A program made the position numbers and the translations under genes. Shown here one piece after another: positions 21,611-29,676 of a DNA stretch of 37,579 nt. The DNA comes from Saprospiraceae bacterium. GTDB lineage: Bacteria > Bacteroidota > Bacteroidia > Chitinophagales > Saprospiraceae. Under the pieces are notes generated by a model. The model was not told the origin of the DNA, ran no database searches, and saw only the letters and a list, made by a program, of their open reading frames with translations. The stretch spans positions 1 to 37,579 of the forward strand of contig JAEUUV010000031.1 in the NCBI GenBank assembly GCA_016787285.1, written 5' to 3'. Positions within the stretch are counted from its first letter, which is position 1. Each line of letters starts with the position of its first letter.

Positions 21611-22539
21611 CCGATACCGGATGTGTAATTCAGACGGTCTTTGAACACAAAGGCGTAGGAAAACACATCATTTCGCTCCAACCAGGTGTCAAACGACTGC
21701 CCGGAGTTGAGCAGTTCCTGAACTGATATGTTGTTCCGTCGCCCTTGTAAATAGCCTTCAAAGCGTTCAGGCAAGGGCAATTCCGGCCAGCCGGCCAATC
21801 GAGATATTTCCTCGCTCAGGTTCCGGATACGCGGGTCATTTGGGTTGTCGAACTGCGCCTGATAGCCGTTCAATCCGAGGTGTTTCGAGCAATAGCGGGA
21901 ATTGTGCGCGGGTCTGCACAGGCTGTTTCCCGACAACGGCGTCAGCATGGTATCGCGCAGGTGTTGTTCAAATTCAAGTGTTTGCAGCGTCGGTAAAACT
22001 GCCTCGAAGGCCGGAAGCCTCATATGGGCCCGAATCCATGCTTCCACATTTTCCCGGTAATGCTGGGCATTGATAAATGCCGAATCGGCGAGCCACACGA
22101 GAGGTGCGGCTCGCCGGGCAAGGTCATTTTCCGAAAAAATGTGGAGCAGCAGGTGAATTGTCGCAAGCGGGTATTTCCGGTGAAAACCTTGCCGCACACT
22201 GCGCCCCGCCAATACATTCGGATTCAGCGTATGTGTGTGTCCCGGCAGTACTTCCGCCGCATCCAACTGAATGATGTGATGCCCTAGGCTCGGGACGGTA
22301 CCTATGCAAATATCCAGGTCCACGGCGAACAGTTTTCCCGAAAGCAGTTTTTGGCGGAATGAAGTGGCGTCTCTCGTGTGCCACAGCCTGCTGTACCCGC
22401 AGTACACGCCCGACACCGGCCAGCCAAAACGTTGGTGCAGGTACGCCGCCGACAAGAGGCTGTCGAGGTCGTTGCCGATAATCATACCCTCCACGTAGTC
22501 GGGGCGGGCAAAGGGCAGGAAGTGGTCTTTTTGAAACAT
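21607..22539 (-). CDS. Unknown protein, possibly a degenerate DHH-type phosphoesterase
   Basis: A 310-residue soluble protein that I do not recognise with confidence. The N-terminus has 'EGMIIGNDLDSLLSAAYLHQ' and, later, 'LFAVDLDICIGTVPSLGHHI'. The order (Asp-x-Asp-Ser near the start, then an Asp-rich strand and a Gly-His-His) recalls the DHH phosphoesterase fold, but the diagnostic DHH is GHH here, so this is only a suggestion. The middle is His-, Leu- and Trp-rich; there is no signal peptide or membrane segment. It is the third gene of a leftward set (crp-like, DUF2892, this), nine bases after the DUF2892 stop. Its stop overlaps the stop of the convergent KorA-like gene by four bases. Confidence 0.7.
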   Translation of the reverse strand: MFQKDHFLPFARPDYVEGMIIGNDLDSLLSAAYLHQRFGWPVSGVYCGYSRLWHTRDATSFRQKLLSGKLFAVDLDICIGTVPSLGHHIIQLDAAEVLPGHTHTLNPNVLAGRSVRQGFHRKYPLATIHLLLHIFSENDLARRAAPLVWLADSAFINAQHYRENVEAWIRAHMRLPAFEAVLPTLQTLEFEQHLRDTMLTPLSGNSLCRPAHNSRYCSKHLGLNGYQAQFDNPNDPRIRNLSEEISRLAGWPELPLPERFEGYLQGRRNNISVQELLNSGQSFDTWLERNDVFSYAFVFKDRLNYTSGIG

Positions 22540-22548
22540 CTTAATACA

Positions 22549-22764
22549 TCAACCCTTTTTGGTCGAGACCGGGCAAGTTGACATTCCCACCAAGCGGTAC
22601 AGTGGGCAAAAACTGACGATGCTGGTCAGAGTAAATACTGCTGCCAAAATAAGTGCTACGGTACCGGTAGTACCGGTCAGAGTGTCGTTGTAAATCAGAA
22701 AGACAACAATAGCCGCCACAATAAGGCGAACGACTCGATCAATGGTACCCATGTTCTTTTGCAT
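22549..22764 (-). CDS. DUF2892 (YgaP-type) small membrane protein
   Basis: A 71-residue protein with the family start 'MQKNMGTIDRVVRLIVAAIV', two hydrophobic segments and the conserved end 'SFCPLYRLVGMSTCP' with two cysteines. In this family the domain occurs alone or fused to rhodanese, and is linked with sulphur or redox handling; its exact role is unknown. The ATG at 22764 fits the family start; an in-frame ATG at 22776 would add four residues. It follows the Crp/Fnr gene on the same strand. A perfect TGTGA-N6-TCACA site lies about 75 bases upstream of the start, so direct control by that regulator is likely. Confidence 0.88.
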   Translation of the reverse strand: MQKNMGTIDRVVRLIVAAIVVFLIYNDTLTGTTGTVALILAAVFTLTSIVSFCPLYRLVGMSTCPVSTKKG

Positions 22765-22831
22765 AGCGGAAATCATTTTTGATGAAAAATAAAATTGTAG
22801 TGCAAAAGTCTGCCGCAAGCAATTCTGCGAA

Positions 22832-22847
22832 TGTGATCCGGGTCACA
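22832..22847. promoter_or_regulatory. Perfect CRP/FNR-type operator TGTGA-N6-TCACA
   Basis: TGTGATCCGGGTCACA matches the classic CRP half-sites on both sides; one more base pair (A/T) extends the symmetry. It overlaps the TGA stop of the Crp/Fnr-family gene and lies upstream of the DUF2892 gene. It is a natural binding site for the regulator encoded next to it. Confidence 0.65.
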
Positions 22848-23499
22848 TAAGCGAAAATAATTCAATAGTACCTCGGGCATGGTGCAAGATGCCTTTTTGC
22901 TCAAACTGCCGGATGAGACGGGAAATTACTTCCCGCGAGGCATTCAGATCGTTGGCTATTTGTTGCTGGGAGATATGGAGTTGTCTTGTTTGCAAGGCTG
23001 CTGCTTTTTCGCGTAAGTAGAGCAACAGGCGTTCGTCCAATTGCCGGAAAACCACGCTTTCGAGTGTTTGTAACAATTCGTCATACCGGTGTCCGAAACT
23101 GTCGAACACAAAACGCTGCCACGCGGGAAAGCGCCGGGTTGCTTCATGTACCAAAGGCGCCGGAAACAATGCCACTGAGCCAGTCTCTTGCATCGTAGCG
23201 GTCACACGGCTTGTCTCGCCTTTGAAACAGGTGCTCAGGGTCATCGCACAGGTTTGGCCCGGCAGGATGTAATACAGGAAAATTTCGCGGCCATCGACAC
23301 CCTCACGAGAGACTTTGACCGAACCGGCCAACACGAGTGGGATGTACCGGATGATTCCGCCAGCCTGTATCAGAAATCTGTCTGTTTCCAGATGTTTCAA
23401 GACCATATGTTCCACAAGCCAGTCGGCCAGCTCCTGCTGATCGAAAGCCGGAAATAGTTCGCGCAAGGTGCGCGCAGAAATGTCAATCGAAGGCGGCAT
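22843..23499 (-). CDS. Crp/Fnr-family transcriptional regulator
   Basis: A 218-residue DNA-binding regulator. The N-terminal cyclic-nucleotide-binding-like beta-barrel (about 15-130; 'GGIIRYIPLVLAGSVKVSRE', 'EIFLYYILPGQTCAMTL') precedes a dimer helix and a C-terminal winged helix with 'ISQQQIANDLNASREVISRL' as the helix-turn-helix. The few N-terminal cysteines do not form an Fnr-type Fe-S pattern. The ATG at 23499 is preferred over an in-frame TTG at 23523. The gene leads a leftward group with DUF2892 and the unknown 310-residue protein. The effector is unknown; the neighbour suggests redox or sulphur stress. Confidence 0.9.
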   Translation of the reverse strand: MPPSIDISARTLRELFPAFDQQELADWLVEHMVLKHLETDRFLIQAGGIIRYIPLVLAGSVKVSREGVDGREIFLYYILPGQTCAMTLSTCFKGETSRVTATMQETGSVALFPAPLVHEATRRFPAWQRFVFDSFGHRYDELLQTLESVVFRQLDERLLLYLREKAAALQTRQLHISQQQIANDLNASREVISRLIRQFEQKGILHHARGTIELFSLM

Positions 23500-23633
23500 T
23501 CTTGTTTCAGTCAATATGTTCAAACACGATCATGGTGACAACGGTTTCCTTTTCAAATTTGACTGCCAAGCGCTTGTTGGAATAAAGAAGAAGCCCATAG
23601 CCGTTTAACGAATACCATGTGGTTTGCCCAAAA

Positions 23634-23679
23634 CCTAAAAGTGATCGGATGACTGCCGAGCCCTCCGGTCACTTTTAGG
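23634..23679 (-). terminator. Strong hairpin terminator after gapA
   Basis: A 15-position stem (23634-23648 with 23665-23679, one wobble) begins 9 bases beyond the gapA stop. The arms carry AAAA/TTTT at their outer ends, and a TTTT run follows on the minus strand. The remainder of the 23500-23688 gap shows no gene; a short palindrome TCAAATTTGA (23553-23562) lies upstream of the Crp/Fnr gene. Confidence 0.75.
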
Positions 23680-23688
23680 CGAAAAATC

Positions 23689-24681
23689 TTACACCATCGC
23701 ACACAGATCCGCCAGACGCGCCGAATAACCGGCTTCGTTGTCGTACCAGCCCACGATGCGGCAGGTATTGCCGTTCACCTGCGTGAGGCCCGAATCAAAG
23801 ATGCAGGAGTGGGTATTGCGCACGATATCGCTGCTCACGATCGGGTCTTCGGTGTATTCCAGAATTCCCTTGAGGTGAGTATCGGCTGCGGCCTTAAAAA
23901 CGGCGTTGATTTCCTCTACAGTTGCTGTTTTTTTGAGCATGCACACACAGTCGGTGATGGACCCGGTGGCAACAGGCACCCGCATGGAGTGGGCGGCTAT
24001 TTTTCCCTTCAGGTGCGGCGCTACGAGTATTACTGCTTTGGCGGCGCCGGTGCTGGTAGGCACAATGTTTTGGGCGGCGGCGCGTGCGCGGCGCAGGTCG
24101 CGGTGCGGCGCATCCTGCAGATTTTGGTCGGCGGTGTAGGCGTGAACCGTATTCATAAACATCTGCTCGACTCCAAAGGCTTTGTCCAGCGTCATCACCA
24201 TGGGCACGAGGCAGTTGGTGGTGCAGGACGCGTTGGACAGGATGGTGTCGGTGTCCTTGATGTCCTGGTGGTTGGCGCCGATAACAAAAGTAGGTACGTC
24301 GTCGGCTTTGGGCGGCGCGGAGAGGATGACGCGTTTGGCGCCGGCCTGCAAGTGAAGCCCGGCTTTTTCACGGTCGAGGAAGATACCGGTGCATTCGAGC
24401 ACTACGTCAATTTTCATTTGTCCCCACGGGCATTCGGCCGGGTTTTTAATGGCAGAACAAAGTATTTTTTGGCCATTTACATACATGTATTCGCTGTCGG
24501 AAGCCACGGTACCGTCGAATTGGCCATGCATGGTATCGTACTTCAGCAAGTGAGCAAGCGTGTGGTTATCGGTGAGGTCGTTTATCGCAACAACTTCCAC
24601 ATTCGGGTTTTTGATCAAATTTCGAAAGGTGAGACGGCCAATACGACCGAAACCATTGATAGCAATGCGTTTTTTTGACAT
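23689..24681 (-). CDS. gapA: Type I glyceraldehyde-3-phosphate dehydrogenase
   Basis: A 330-residue glycolytic enzyme that oxidises and phosphorylates glyceraldehyde 3-phosphate to 1,3-bisphosphoglycerate. 'RIAINGFGRIGRLTFR' opens the NAD fold. D35 in 'VVAINDLTD' points to NAD+ rather than NADP+ preference. The active-site motif 'SNASCTTNCL' carries C153. The sugar-phosphate loop 'VPTSTGAAKAV' and 'RVPVATGSITD' are present, and the C-terminus has 'WYDNEAGYSARLADL'. The ATG at 24681 gives the standard N-terminus; the longer frame to 24732 adds a hydrophobic tail not seen in the family. It is flanked by terminators, so probably monocistronic. Confidence 0.97.
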   Translation of the reverse strand: MSKKRIAINGFGRIGRLTFRNLIKNPNVEVVAINDLTDNHTLAHLLKYDTMHGQFDGTVASDSEYMYVNGQKILCSAIKNPAECPWGQMKIDVVLECTGIFLDREKAGLHLQAGAKRVILSAPPKADDVPTFVIGANHQDIKDTDTILSNASCTTNCLVPMVMTLDKAFGVEQMFMNTVHAYTADQNLQDAPHRDLRRARAAAQNIVPTSTGAAKAVILVAPHLKGKIAAHSMRVPVATGSITDCVCMLKKTATVEEINAVFKAAADTHLKGILEYTEDPIVSSDIVRNTHSCIFDSGLTQVNGNTCRIVGWYDNEAGYSARLADLCAMV

Positions 24682-24703
24682 ATCAAAATCAGTTATGGTA
24701 AAC

Positions 24704-24750
24704 AAAAAAAGGAGAAGCCCGAAGGCCTGCACAAAAGTAGGCGTTCGGGC
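24704..24750 (-). terminator. Terminator of the upstream gene, overlapping the gapA promoter
   Basis: On the minus strand GCCCGAA (24750-24744) pairs with TTCGGGC (24723-24717). An inner four-base pairing lies one mismatch further in. A T7 run (24710-24704) follows after a short spacer. It lies downstream of the endonuclease/exonuclease/phosphatase-family gene. The loop contains the gapA -7 element. Confidence 0.65.
24732..24739 (-). promoter_or_regulatory. -7 element (TACTTTTG) for gapA, inside the hairpin
   Basis: Minus strand 24739-24732 reads TACTTTTG, matching TAnnTTTG, about 50 bases before the gapA ATG. It falls mostly in the loop of the hairpin 24717-24750. No clear -33 element. Confidence 0.55.
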
Positions 24751-24791
24751 TGAATAAGGGCAAGTTCAGGCTGTGTTATTTTTACACTAAC

Positions 24792-25883
24792 TCACTGAAG
24801 CGCTACCTCCATCCACACGGGCTGATGATCGGAATCCCGGAATTTTTGGTCCAGGCACTTCACCGAACGAATTTGCACATTAGGAGAGACCAGGAAATAA
24901 TCAATCAAGGTCACGAAGGTTTTGCCTGCCACATACGGATCGCGGCATTTGCGATTGGTGGGTATTGTCGGGTCGAATGCAAACCGCCAGTCCTCGGGAA
25001 ACATATTGTCGGGTACATTCCCTTGCCGGTAGCCCTGTGTATTTCCAGGCATGAACGTGTCGAATCGAAAGTAGGGTGGGCACTGATTCCAGTCTCCTCC
25101 AAGCACCACATAGTTTCCTTTTTTGTATTCTGCCACGGCGAGGTCGCGCAGGTAGGGCAGTTGAATGGCTTTTATCTTGTCACCCGGATCGTAAGCGGCG
25201 TTGTGCAGGTTCATCACGACCAATTGCTTGCCGTTTTTCAGAGCGTATCGATGCAGTGCTACACAGCGGTCGAGTTGAAACATCCGGTCGGGCATGGGAT
25301 ATTTGCCGGGTAGCTGGTAGCGGGTTGCGTAGTTGAATCGGAACCGGGAAAAAGTAGTCAGTCCGCTGTACACCATGCCATACGGATGCCAGGGTTCGAG
25401 CAAAGGGATAGGTACCCGGCTGCACTTGTAGTTCAAGGCCATCGTGTATGTGAAATCGGGCAGGGCCTTGGCAAGGCTTCTCACCTGATTGTTTTTGTAA
25501 CTCCGGTGGGCGTATTCGTCTACCTCCTGGAGCAGGAAAAAATCGGCCCTGGTATTCTTAAGTGTGCTGCAAATTCCAGAAAGATTTTTGTCAACCAGTT
25601 CTTTCGGCGCATGGATCATGCTGCTACCGGAGTACCACATCCCGGAGTCGTCATAAAAAAAATCAGACTCCTCGCCCAGACCTGCATAGCCGATGTTCCA
25701 GGAGACGAACGACAACACGCTATCCGCGATCTCGTACGGTTCCACCCATTTTGGCGAAATAAGCCGCTTTTTTTCCTCCGGCTGCCAATCGGAGTACAAG
25801 CCATGCGTAAAAATACAGGCAAAGTAGAGTGCCGGTAACGAAAGTGATTTGGCCACACTGCGGAGGATGGATTTTCGCTTCAT
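24792..25883 (-). CDS. Endonuclease/exonuclease/phosphatase-family protein, membrane-targeted
   Basis: A 363-residue member of the EEP fold, which cleaves phosphodiester or phosphomonoester bonds with a metal ion. Family motifs in order: 'SFVSWNIGYAG' (N63), 'FFLLQEVDE' (E120), 'VMNLHNAAYDPGD', 'VVLGGDWNQ', 'LIDYFLVSPN' and the closing 'DSDHQPV' (D352, H353). The basic N-terminus and a hydrophobic segment ('SLSLPALYFACIF') indicate export or membrane anchoring; the Cys is not in a standard lipobox. Substrate (nucleic acid, inositol phosphate, lipid) is not evident. Terminators flank it on both sides. Confidence 0.85.
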   Translation of the reverse strand: MKRKSILRSVAKSLSLPALYFACIFTHGLYSDWQPEEKKRLISPKWVEPYEIADSVLSFVSWNIGYAGLGEESDFFYDDSGMWYSGSSMIHAPKELVDKNLSGICSTLKNTRADFFLLQEVDEYAHRSYKNNQVRSLAKALPDFTYTMALNYKCSRVPIPLLEPWHPYGMVYSGLTTFSRFRFNYATRYQLPGKYPMPDRMFQLDRCVALHRYALKNGKQLVVMNLHNAAYDPGDKIKAIQLPYLRDLAVAEYKKGNYVVLGGDWNQCPPYFRFDTFMPGNTQGYRQGNVPDNMFPEDWRFAFDPTIPTNRKCRDPYVAGKTFVTLIDYFLVSPNVQIRSVKCLDQKFRDSDHQPVWMEVALQ

Positions 25884-25902
25884 AACGAAAGACTGGTTTC
25901 TG

Positions 25903-25960
25903 AAAAAAGAACCGGGGCAATATTACCGCGCATTTTTCAATGCCGGCAATATTGCCCCGG
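25903..25960 (-). terminator. Rho-independent terminator after the lipoprotein gene
   Basis: A perfect 13-bp stem (25912-25924 with 25948-25960, CCGGGGCAATATT) is followed on the minus strand by GGTTC and T6. It lies 55 bases beyond the stop at 26016 and just upstream of the EEP-family gene. Confidence 0.8.
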
Positions 25961-26015
25961 AATGTACCAGTAACGAGGCCTTCCAGATTTGCATGCCTGG
26001 AAGGGCTCGGGTATC

Positions 26016-26819
26016 CTACTTGCGCAGGCGAATTGTCACCGTTTCTCCGTTGGGCAGCGTCATCTGACCGAAGCGGTCGCAGGTACCGTTGCCGAAATCA
26101 AGTGTGGCCGTTTTGCCCTCGCGGGTGAACTGGGTCACGCCTTCGGTAATCCAGCGGCAGGTGGCTTTTTTGATCAGCGGTTCCAAGATGCTTGCCGTGA
26201 TATTTTTACCGTTGCGGTTGGTGCCGGCAGCGGTACCGGTAATGCTCCACACGTTGTCCCAGTGCGTGGGTGTGCCGCCGCCACTGATGAGGGTGCTGGT
26301 ATGGGTACGGTTCCAGGTGGACGAGGTTCCGTCGGGATAACTGTGCACCATGTTAGTGGCTGTTTTGGTGTACGACCAGTTGCCTGCGGCATCTTTGCCG
26401 TTGTTGGTCCAGGACTTTGTGCCGGATACCTGCACATCGTCCACAAAAAAGTTTTCGAACGTTTTGGTACGTACCGCGCCGGCGGTGAACATGTCGGCTG
26501 ATTGATTGATGATGATTTTGCCTTTCAAAAAGTGGTCGCCGTTCGGGCCGGTACATCCGGTACTACCGTAGTCAATGGTGATCGTATTCGGCCAGGTACC
26601 CCAGGGCTGGGCTAATGTGACGGTCGGACAAGTGTTTCCGCCGCCACGTTCTTCGATGGCTACATCTACTGCAAAATCAATTTGTTCGGAAAAATCCTCG
26701 CTGGTAGCCAGGTCTTCAGAGGTCGTGACGTCTTCATCTGCGGCATTGTCTTTTTTGCAAGACTGAAAAAGGGTGGCGCCCACCAGCAGGGCAGCGATCA
26801 GGAAAAGTGCATTTTTCAT
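26016..26819 (-). CDS. Lipoprotein of unknown function
   Basis: A 267-residue protein with a lipoprotein signal peptide: 'LLVGATLFQSC' puts the lipidated Cys at 21. The following 'KKDNAADEDV' is charged, as in many Bacteroidota surface or outer-membrane lipoproteins. An acidic Ser/Thr/Glu linker leads to a beta-rich body ('TITIDYGSTGCTGPNGDHFLKGKIII', here quoted only to mark the Gly/Thr-rich sheet) that ends in 'GNGTCDRFGQMTLPNGE'. The pattern resembles a family of uncharacterised Bacteroidota lipoproteins; no enzyme motif is visible. It is divergent from the TPR gene, with a 242-base shared upstream region. Confidence 0.78.
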   Translation of the reverse strand: MKNALFLIAALLVGATLFQSCKKDNAADEDVTTSEDLATSEDFSEQIDFAVDVAIEERGGGNTCPTVTLAQPWGTWPNTITIDYGSTGCTGPNGDHFLKGKIIINQSADMFTAGAVRTKTFENFFVDDVQVSGTKSWTNNGKDAAGNWSYTKTATNMVHSYPDGTSSTWNRTHTSTLISGGGTPTHWDNVWSITGTAAGTNRNGKNITASILEPLIKKATCRWITEGVTQFTREGKTATLDFGNGTCDRFGQMTLPNGETVTIRLRK

Positions 26820-26867
26820 GTTCGGTCAAAAAATTTGTTCGGTTAAAAAAGTGTGTGTTCTGTGTGG

Positions 26868-26881
26868 TTCAAACGTTTGAA
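26868..26881. promoter_or_regulatory. 14-nt perfect palindrome in a divergent promoter region
   Basis: TTCAAACGTTTGAA is fully self-complementary and lies 48 bases upstream of the lipoprotein start, between divergent genes. It may be an operator. Closer to the start, GTTCGGTYAAAAAA occurs twice (from 26819 and from 26837). Nothing else is recognised in this gap apart from the TPR promoter and leader. Confidence 0.35.
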
Positions 26882-26967
26882 AGACGGCAGCATAGACCGA
26901 CTGCATTTCGATTGGTTTAAATGCCTTCGTTTAAAGGAATGTTAAGGCGGTTTTTTTTCAAACAAAC

Positions 26968-26975
26968 TACCTTTG
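26968..26975 (+). promoter_or_regulatory. -7 element (TACCTTTG) for the TPR-MFS operon
   Basis: Exact TACCTTTG, 86 bases before the ATG at 27062, giving a leader of roughly 75-80 bases. The -33 region (T8 at 26951-26958) has no clear TTTG. Confidence 0.65.
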
Positions 26976-27009
26976 CCCGGCATTACCCCAAGCGATTTGT
27001 AACATCCGG

Positions 27010-27049
27010 GAAGCGCTTGCGTCCAAGGGAGCGCTTCTAACAACTTTTT
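27010..27049 (+). promoter_or_regulatory. Leader hairpin followed by a T-run, possible attenuator
   Basis: GAAGCGCT (27010-27017) pairs perfectly with AGCGCTTC (27030-27037). A T6 run (27045-27050 region) follows a few bases later, inside the predicted 5' leader of the TPR gene. The stem is short and the spacer long for a classic terminator. Confidence 0.4.
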
Positions 27050-27061
27050 TAAACTGTTTCA

Positions 27062-28396
27062 ATGATGAAAAAAACGTTTTTCCTGCTCCTCAGTACCCTG
27101 ATGTCTTTTACCGTTGCCCAAGCCCAGGACGATGGTCCCAAACTGGCCAAACAAGCCGGTCGCGCTCTGACCAGTTACAACATGGATCCGCAAGGTAGCG
27201 GCGCCAAATTAGAGGAAGCCAAAACCAAAATTGATCAGGCAATGGCGTCGGCAGAGGTTCAGGCCACGGCGTCATCGTGGTTGACGCGGGGCGAAATCTA
27301 CAACACGATTCTTCAGCGCGACATGACCATGCGAATGATCAATCCCAATGCTGCGCTCACCGGCGACAACGACGCGCTCGAGGCTTTCAATGCGTATCAA
27401 AAGGTATACGAAATGCCGACTGCCAAAAAATTTGAAAAAGGCGATGCCGTGAAAGGCATGGCTGCCGTGCAAGGGCACCTGATTAACATTGGTGTAGCCA
27501 AATTCGAGGCCGGTCAACACGACAAGGCATTCCAGTCGTTCGAGGCTGTACTGAAAAGTCACGACGCACTTGTTGCAGAAAAGCAAAAAAGCCTGCTTGA
27601 CGACAAGGATATGCGCGAAAACCAGATTTATTATACGGCGTATTCCGCGCAGATGGCCAAGCGCATTGCCGATGCTGACAAGTATTACACCGAACTGTAC
27701 AAAACCGGTAATGCCAAGGCCGCTATCTACGAAGGCCTGTATAATGTAAAACTGGAAGCGAAAGACAATGCCGCTGCCGAAAAAATTCTGGCTGAAGGTC
27801 GCCAGAAATATCCGAACGACGCCACACTGCTTTTCGCAGAAATCAATGTCTATCTGCAAAAAGGCAAACTGGAAGAACTCATCAGCCGGCTCAAGCAAGC
27901 CATCGAGCAGGAGCCGACCAACGTGAGCCTGTACGTCACGCTCGGAAGCGTGTACGACAACCTGTACCAGCGTGAAACGCAAGCCAAAAACGACGCCAAA
28001 GCCGCCGAGCATTTTGCAGAGGCCAAGCGCAATTACGAAAAGGCACAGAGCATTGACCCGAAAAACTCGGATTCTTTCTACGCCCTCGGCGCGCTGTACT
28101 ACAACAAGGCAGCTGCCCGCACGCAGGAACTAAATGCACTCCCGCAGGACGACTACTCTCCTGCAGCTATGAAAAAGTATCAGGCGGTTCAAAAAGACAT
28201 CATGGCCTTGTTTGACGAGGCGCTGCCGCATTTCAAAAAAGCAGAAAGCATCAACCCCAATGACTTAAACACCCTCATCGCACTCTCCGAGATTTTTGCC
28301 CGCAAAGATGACCTGGAAAATGCCGGCGAGTTCAAAAAGCGCCTCGAAGTGCTGAAGGGCGGCGGGAAAAACGAAAGTTCATTTTTCAAGCAATAA
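27062..28396 (+). CDS. Exported tetratricopeptide-repeat protein
   Basis: A 444-residue protein with a signal peptide (about 1-22, 'SFTVAQAQ'). It is almost entirely alpha-helical TPR units: for example 'INIGVAKFEAGQHDKAFQSF', 'AAIYEGLYNVKLEAKDNAAA', 'SLYVTLGSVYDNLY' and 'SFYALGALYYNKAAART'. It ends in a Lys/Gly/Ser tail. Such proteins act as periplasmic or outer-membrane scaffolds; no partner can be named from sequence. ATGs at 27062 and 27065 are both possible. The MFS gene starts one base after its stop, so the two are translationally close and share the TACCTTTG promoter. Confidence 0.85.
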   Translation: MMKKTFFLLLSTLMSFTVAQAQDDGPKLAKQAGRALTSYNMDPQGSGAKLEEAKTKIDQAMASAEVQATASSWLTRGEIYNTILQRDMTMRMINPNAALTGDNDALEAFNAYQKVYEMPTAKKFEKGDAVKGMAAVQGHLINIGVAKFEAGQHDKAFQSFEAVLKSHDALVAEKQKSLLDDKDMRENQIYYTAYSAQMAKRIADADKYYTELYKTGNAKAAIYEGLYNVKLEAKDNAAAEKILAEGRQKYPNDATLLFAEINVYLQKGKLEELISRLKQAIEQEPTNVSLYVTLGSVYDNLYQRETQAKNDAKAAEHFAEAKRNYEKAQSIDPKNSDSFYALGALYYNKAAARTQELNALPQDDYSPAAMKKYQAVQKDIMALFDEALPHFKKAESINPNDLNTLIALSEIFARKDDLENAGEFKKRLEVLKGGGKNESSFFKQ

Positions 28397-28397
28397 C

Positions 28398-29633
28398 ATG
28401 CAAGCCGAAAAGCCCGTCCGTTTGCTCAACGCCGCCGTTATCGTGGCGGCGTTGGGCTATTTTGTAGATATCTACGACTTGCTCCTGTTCGGGTTTGTGC
28501 GGGTGAAAAGCCTGCAAGACCTCGGCTTTTCCGGGCAAAATCTTACGGATACCGGCATTTCATTGCTCAACTGGCAGATGGCCGGGATGCTGCTTGGCGG
28601 CATTCTCTGGGGAGTACTGGGTGATAAAAAAGGCCGCGTGCGGGTGTTGTATTTTTCCATTGCGTTGTACTCGGTCGCCAACATCCTGAACGGTTTTGCT
28701 ACGTCGGCTACCGACTACGCCGCATATCGCTTCCTTGCCGGCATCGGTCTGGCCGGCGAACTCGGTGCGGGCATTACACTCGTTGCCGAAAGTTTGCCCA
28801 GAGAAAAACGCGGCTACGGCACCATGATCGTAGCCGTGGTGGGCCTGAGTGGTGCGCTGCTCGCCTGGGTGATTGACATGTTTTTCCCCTGGCGGATGTG
28901 TTTTTTCATCGGCGGCGGACTCGGCTTGCTCCTCCTCTTGCTGCGTATCAGCGTGAACGAATCGGGCATGTTCCGGCAAATGCAGGCCGAAGAGCATGTC
29001 AGCCGAGGCAACTTTCCGGCTCTTTTTACCAACTGGAACCGCTTTTCGCGCTTCGCCCGCTGCCTGCTCATCGGTTTTCCAACCTGGTTTGTAGTGGGCG
29101 TGCTCATTACCCTTGCGCCCGAATTCGGGCTGGCCAAAGGACTGAGCGGTATCACCGGCGGCAACGCCATCGCCGCTTGTTACACCGGCCTGATTCTTGG
29201 CGACATCGGCTCCGGATTGCTTAGCCAGTACCTGCGCAGCCGCCTCAAAGTGATGTGGATATTTCTGGTACTTGATGTGGCTGCAGTGACTTATTATCTG
29301 ACTGCCGGATTTTCATCGCCGGCTTCGTTTTACTTTGCGCACTTCATGTTGGGCCTGTCGGTAGGCTTTTGGGTCATTTTTGTCACTATCGGCGCCGAGC
29401 AGTTCGGCACCAATTTGCGGGCCACTGTGGCTACCTCTGTGCCCAACTTTGCGCGCGGGATGCTCGTGCCCATCGGCGCGTCGTTCAAATACCTGAAAGA
29501 CCCGGCCATGCTGGGCGGCGTCCTGCCGGCGGCGGCAGTAGTGGGGGCTGTTTGCCTCTCCATTGCCTTTCTGGCACTCATCGGCATGAAGGAAACCTTC
29601 GAGGAAGACCTGAATTACGTGGAAACCATTTGA
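28398..29633 (+). CDS. MFS transporter
   Basis: A 411-residue inner-membrane transporter of the major facilitator superfamily, sugar/organic-acid porter type. It has about twelve hydrophobic segments. The family signature between helices 2 and 3 is clear ('GVLGDKKGRVRVL', about 72-84), as is the helix 4 'RFLAGIGLAGELGAG'. Acidic residues in helix 1 ('GYFVDIYDLLLFG') are typical of proton-coupled members related to metabolite:H+ symporters. The substrate cannot be inferred. It follows the TPR gene by one base. Confidence 0.88.
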   Translation: MQAEKPVRLLNAAVIVAALGYFVDIYDLLLFGFVRVKSLQDLGFSGQNLTDTGISLLNWQMAGMLLGGILWGVLGDKKGRVRVLYFSIALYSVANILNGFATSATDYAAYRFLAGIGLAGELGAGITLVAESLPREKRGYGTMIVAVVGLSGALLAWVIDMFFPWRMCFFIGGGLGLLLLLLRISVNESGMFRQMQAEEHVSRGNFPALFTNWNRFSRFARCLLIGFPTWFVVGVLITLAPEFGLAKGLSGITGGNAIAACYTGLILGDIGSGLLSQYLRSRLKVMWIFLVLDVAAVTYYLTAGFSSPASFYFAHFMLGLSVGFWVIFVTIGAEQFGTNLRATVATSVPNFARGMLVPIGASFKYLKDPAMLGGVLPAAAVVGAVCLSIAFLALIGMKETFEEDLNYVETI

Positions 29634-29676
29634 CCTTTGTTAACCCGGAAAGGCTCTCGTAAACCCGATATTGCCC

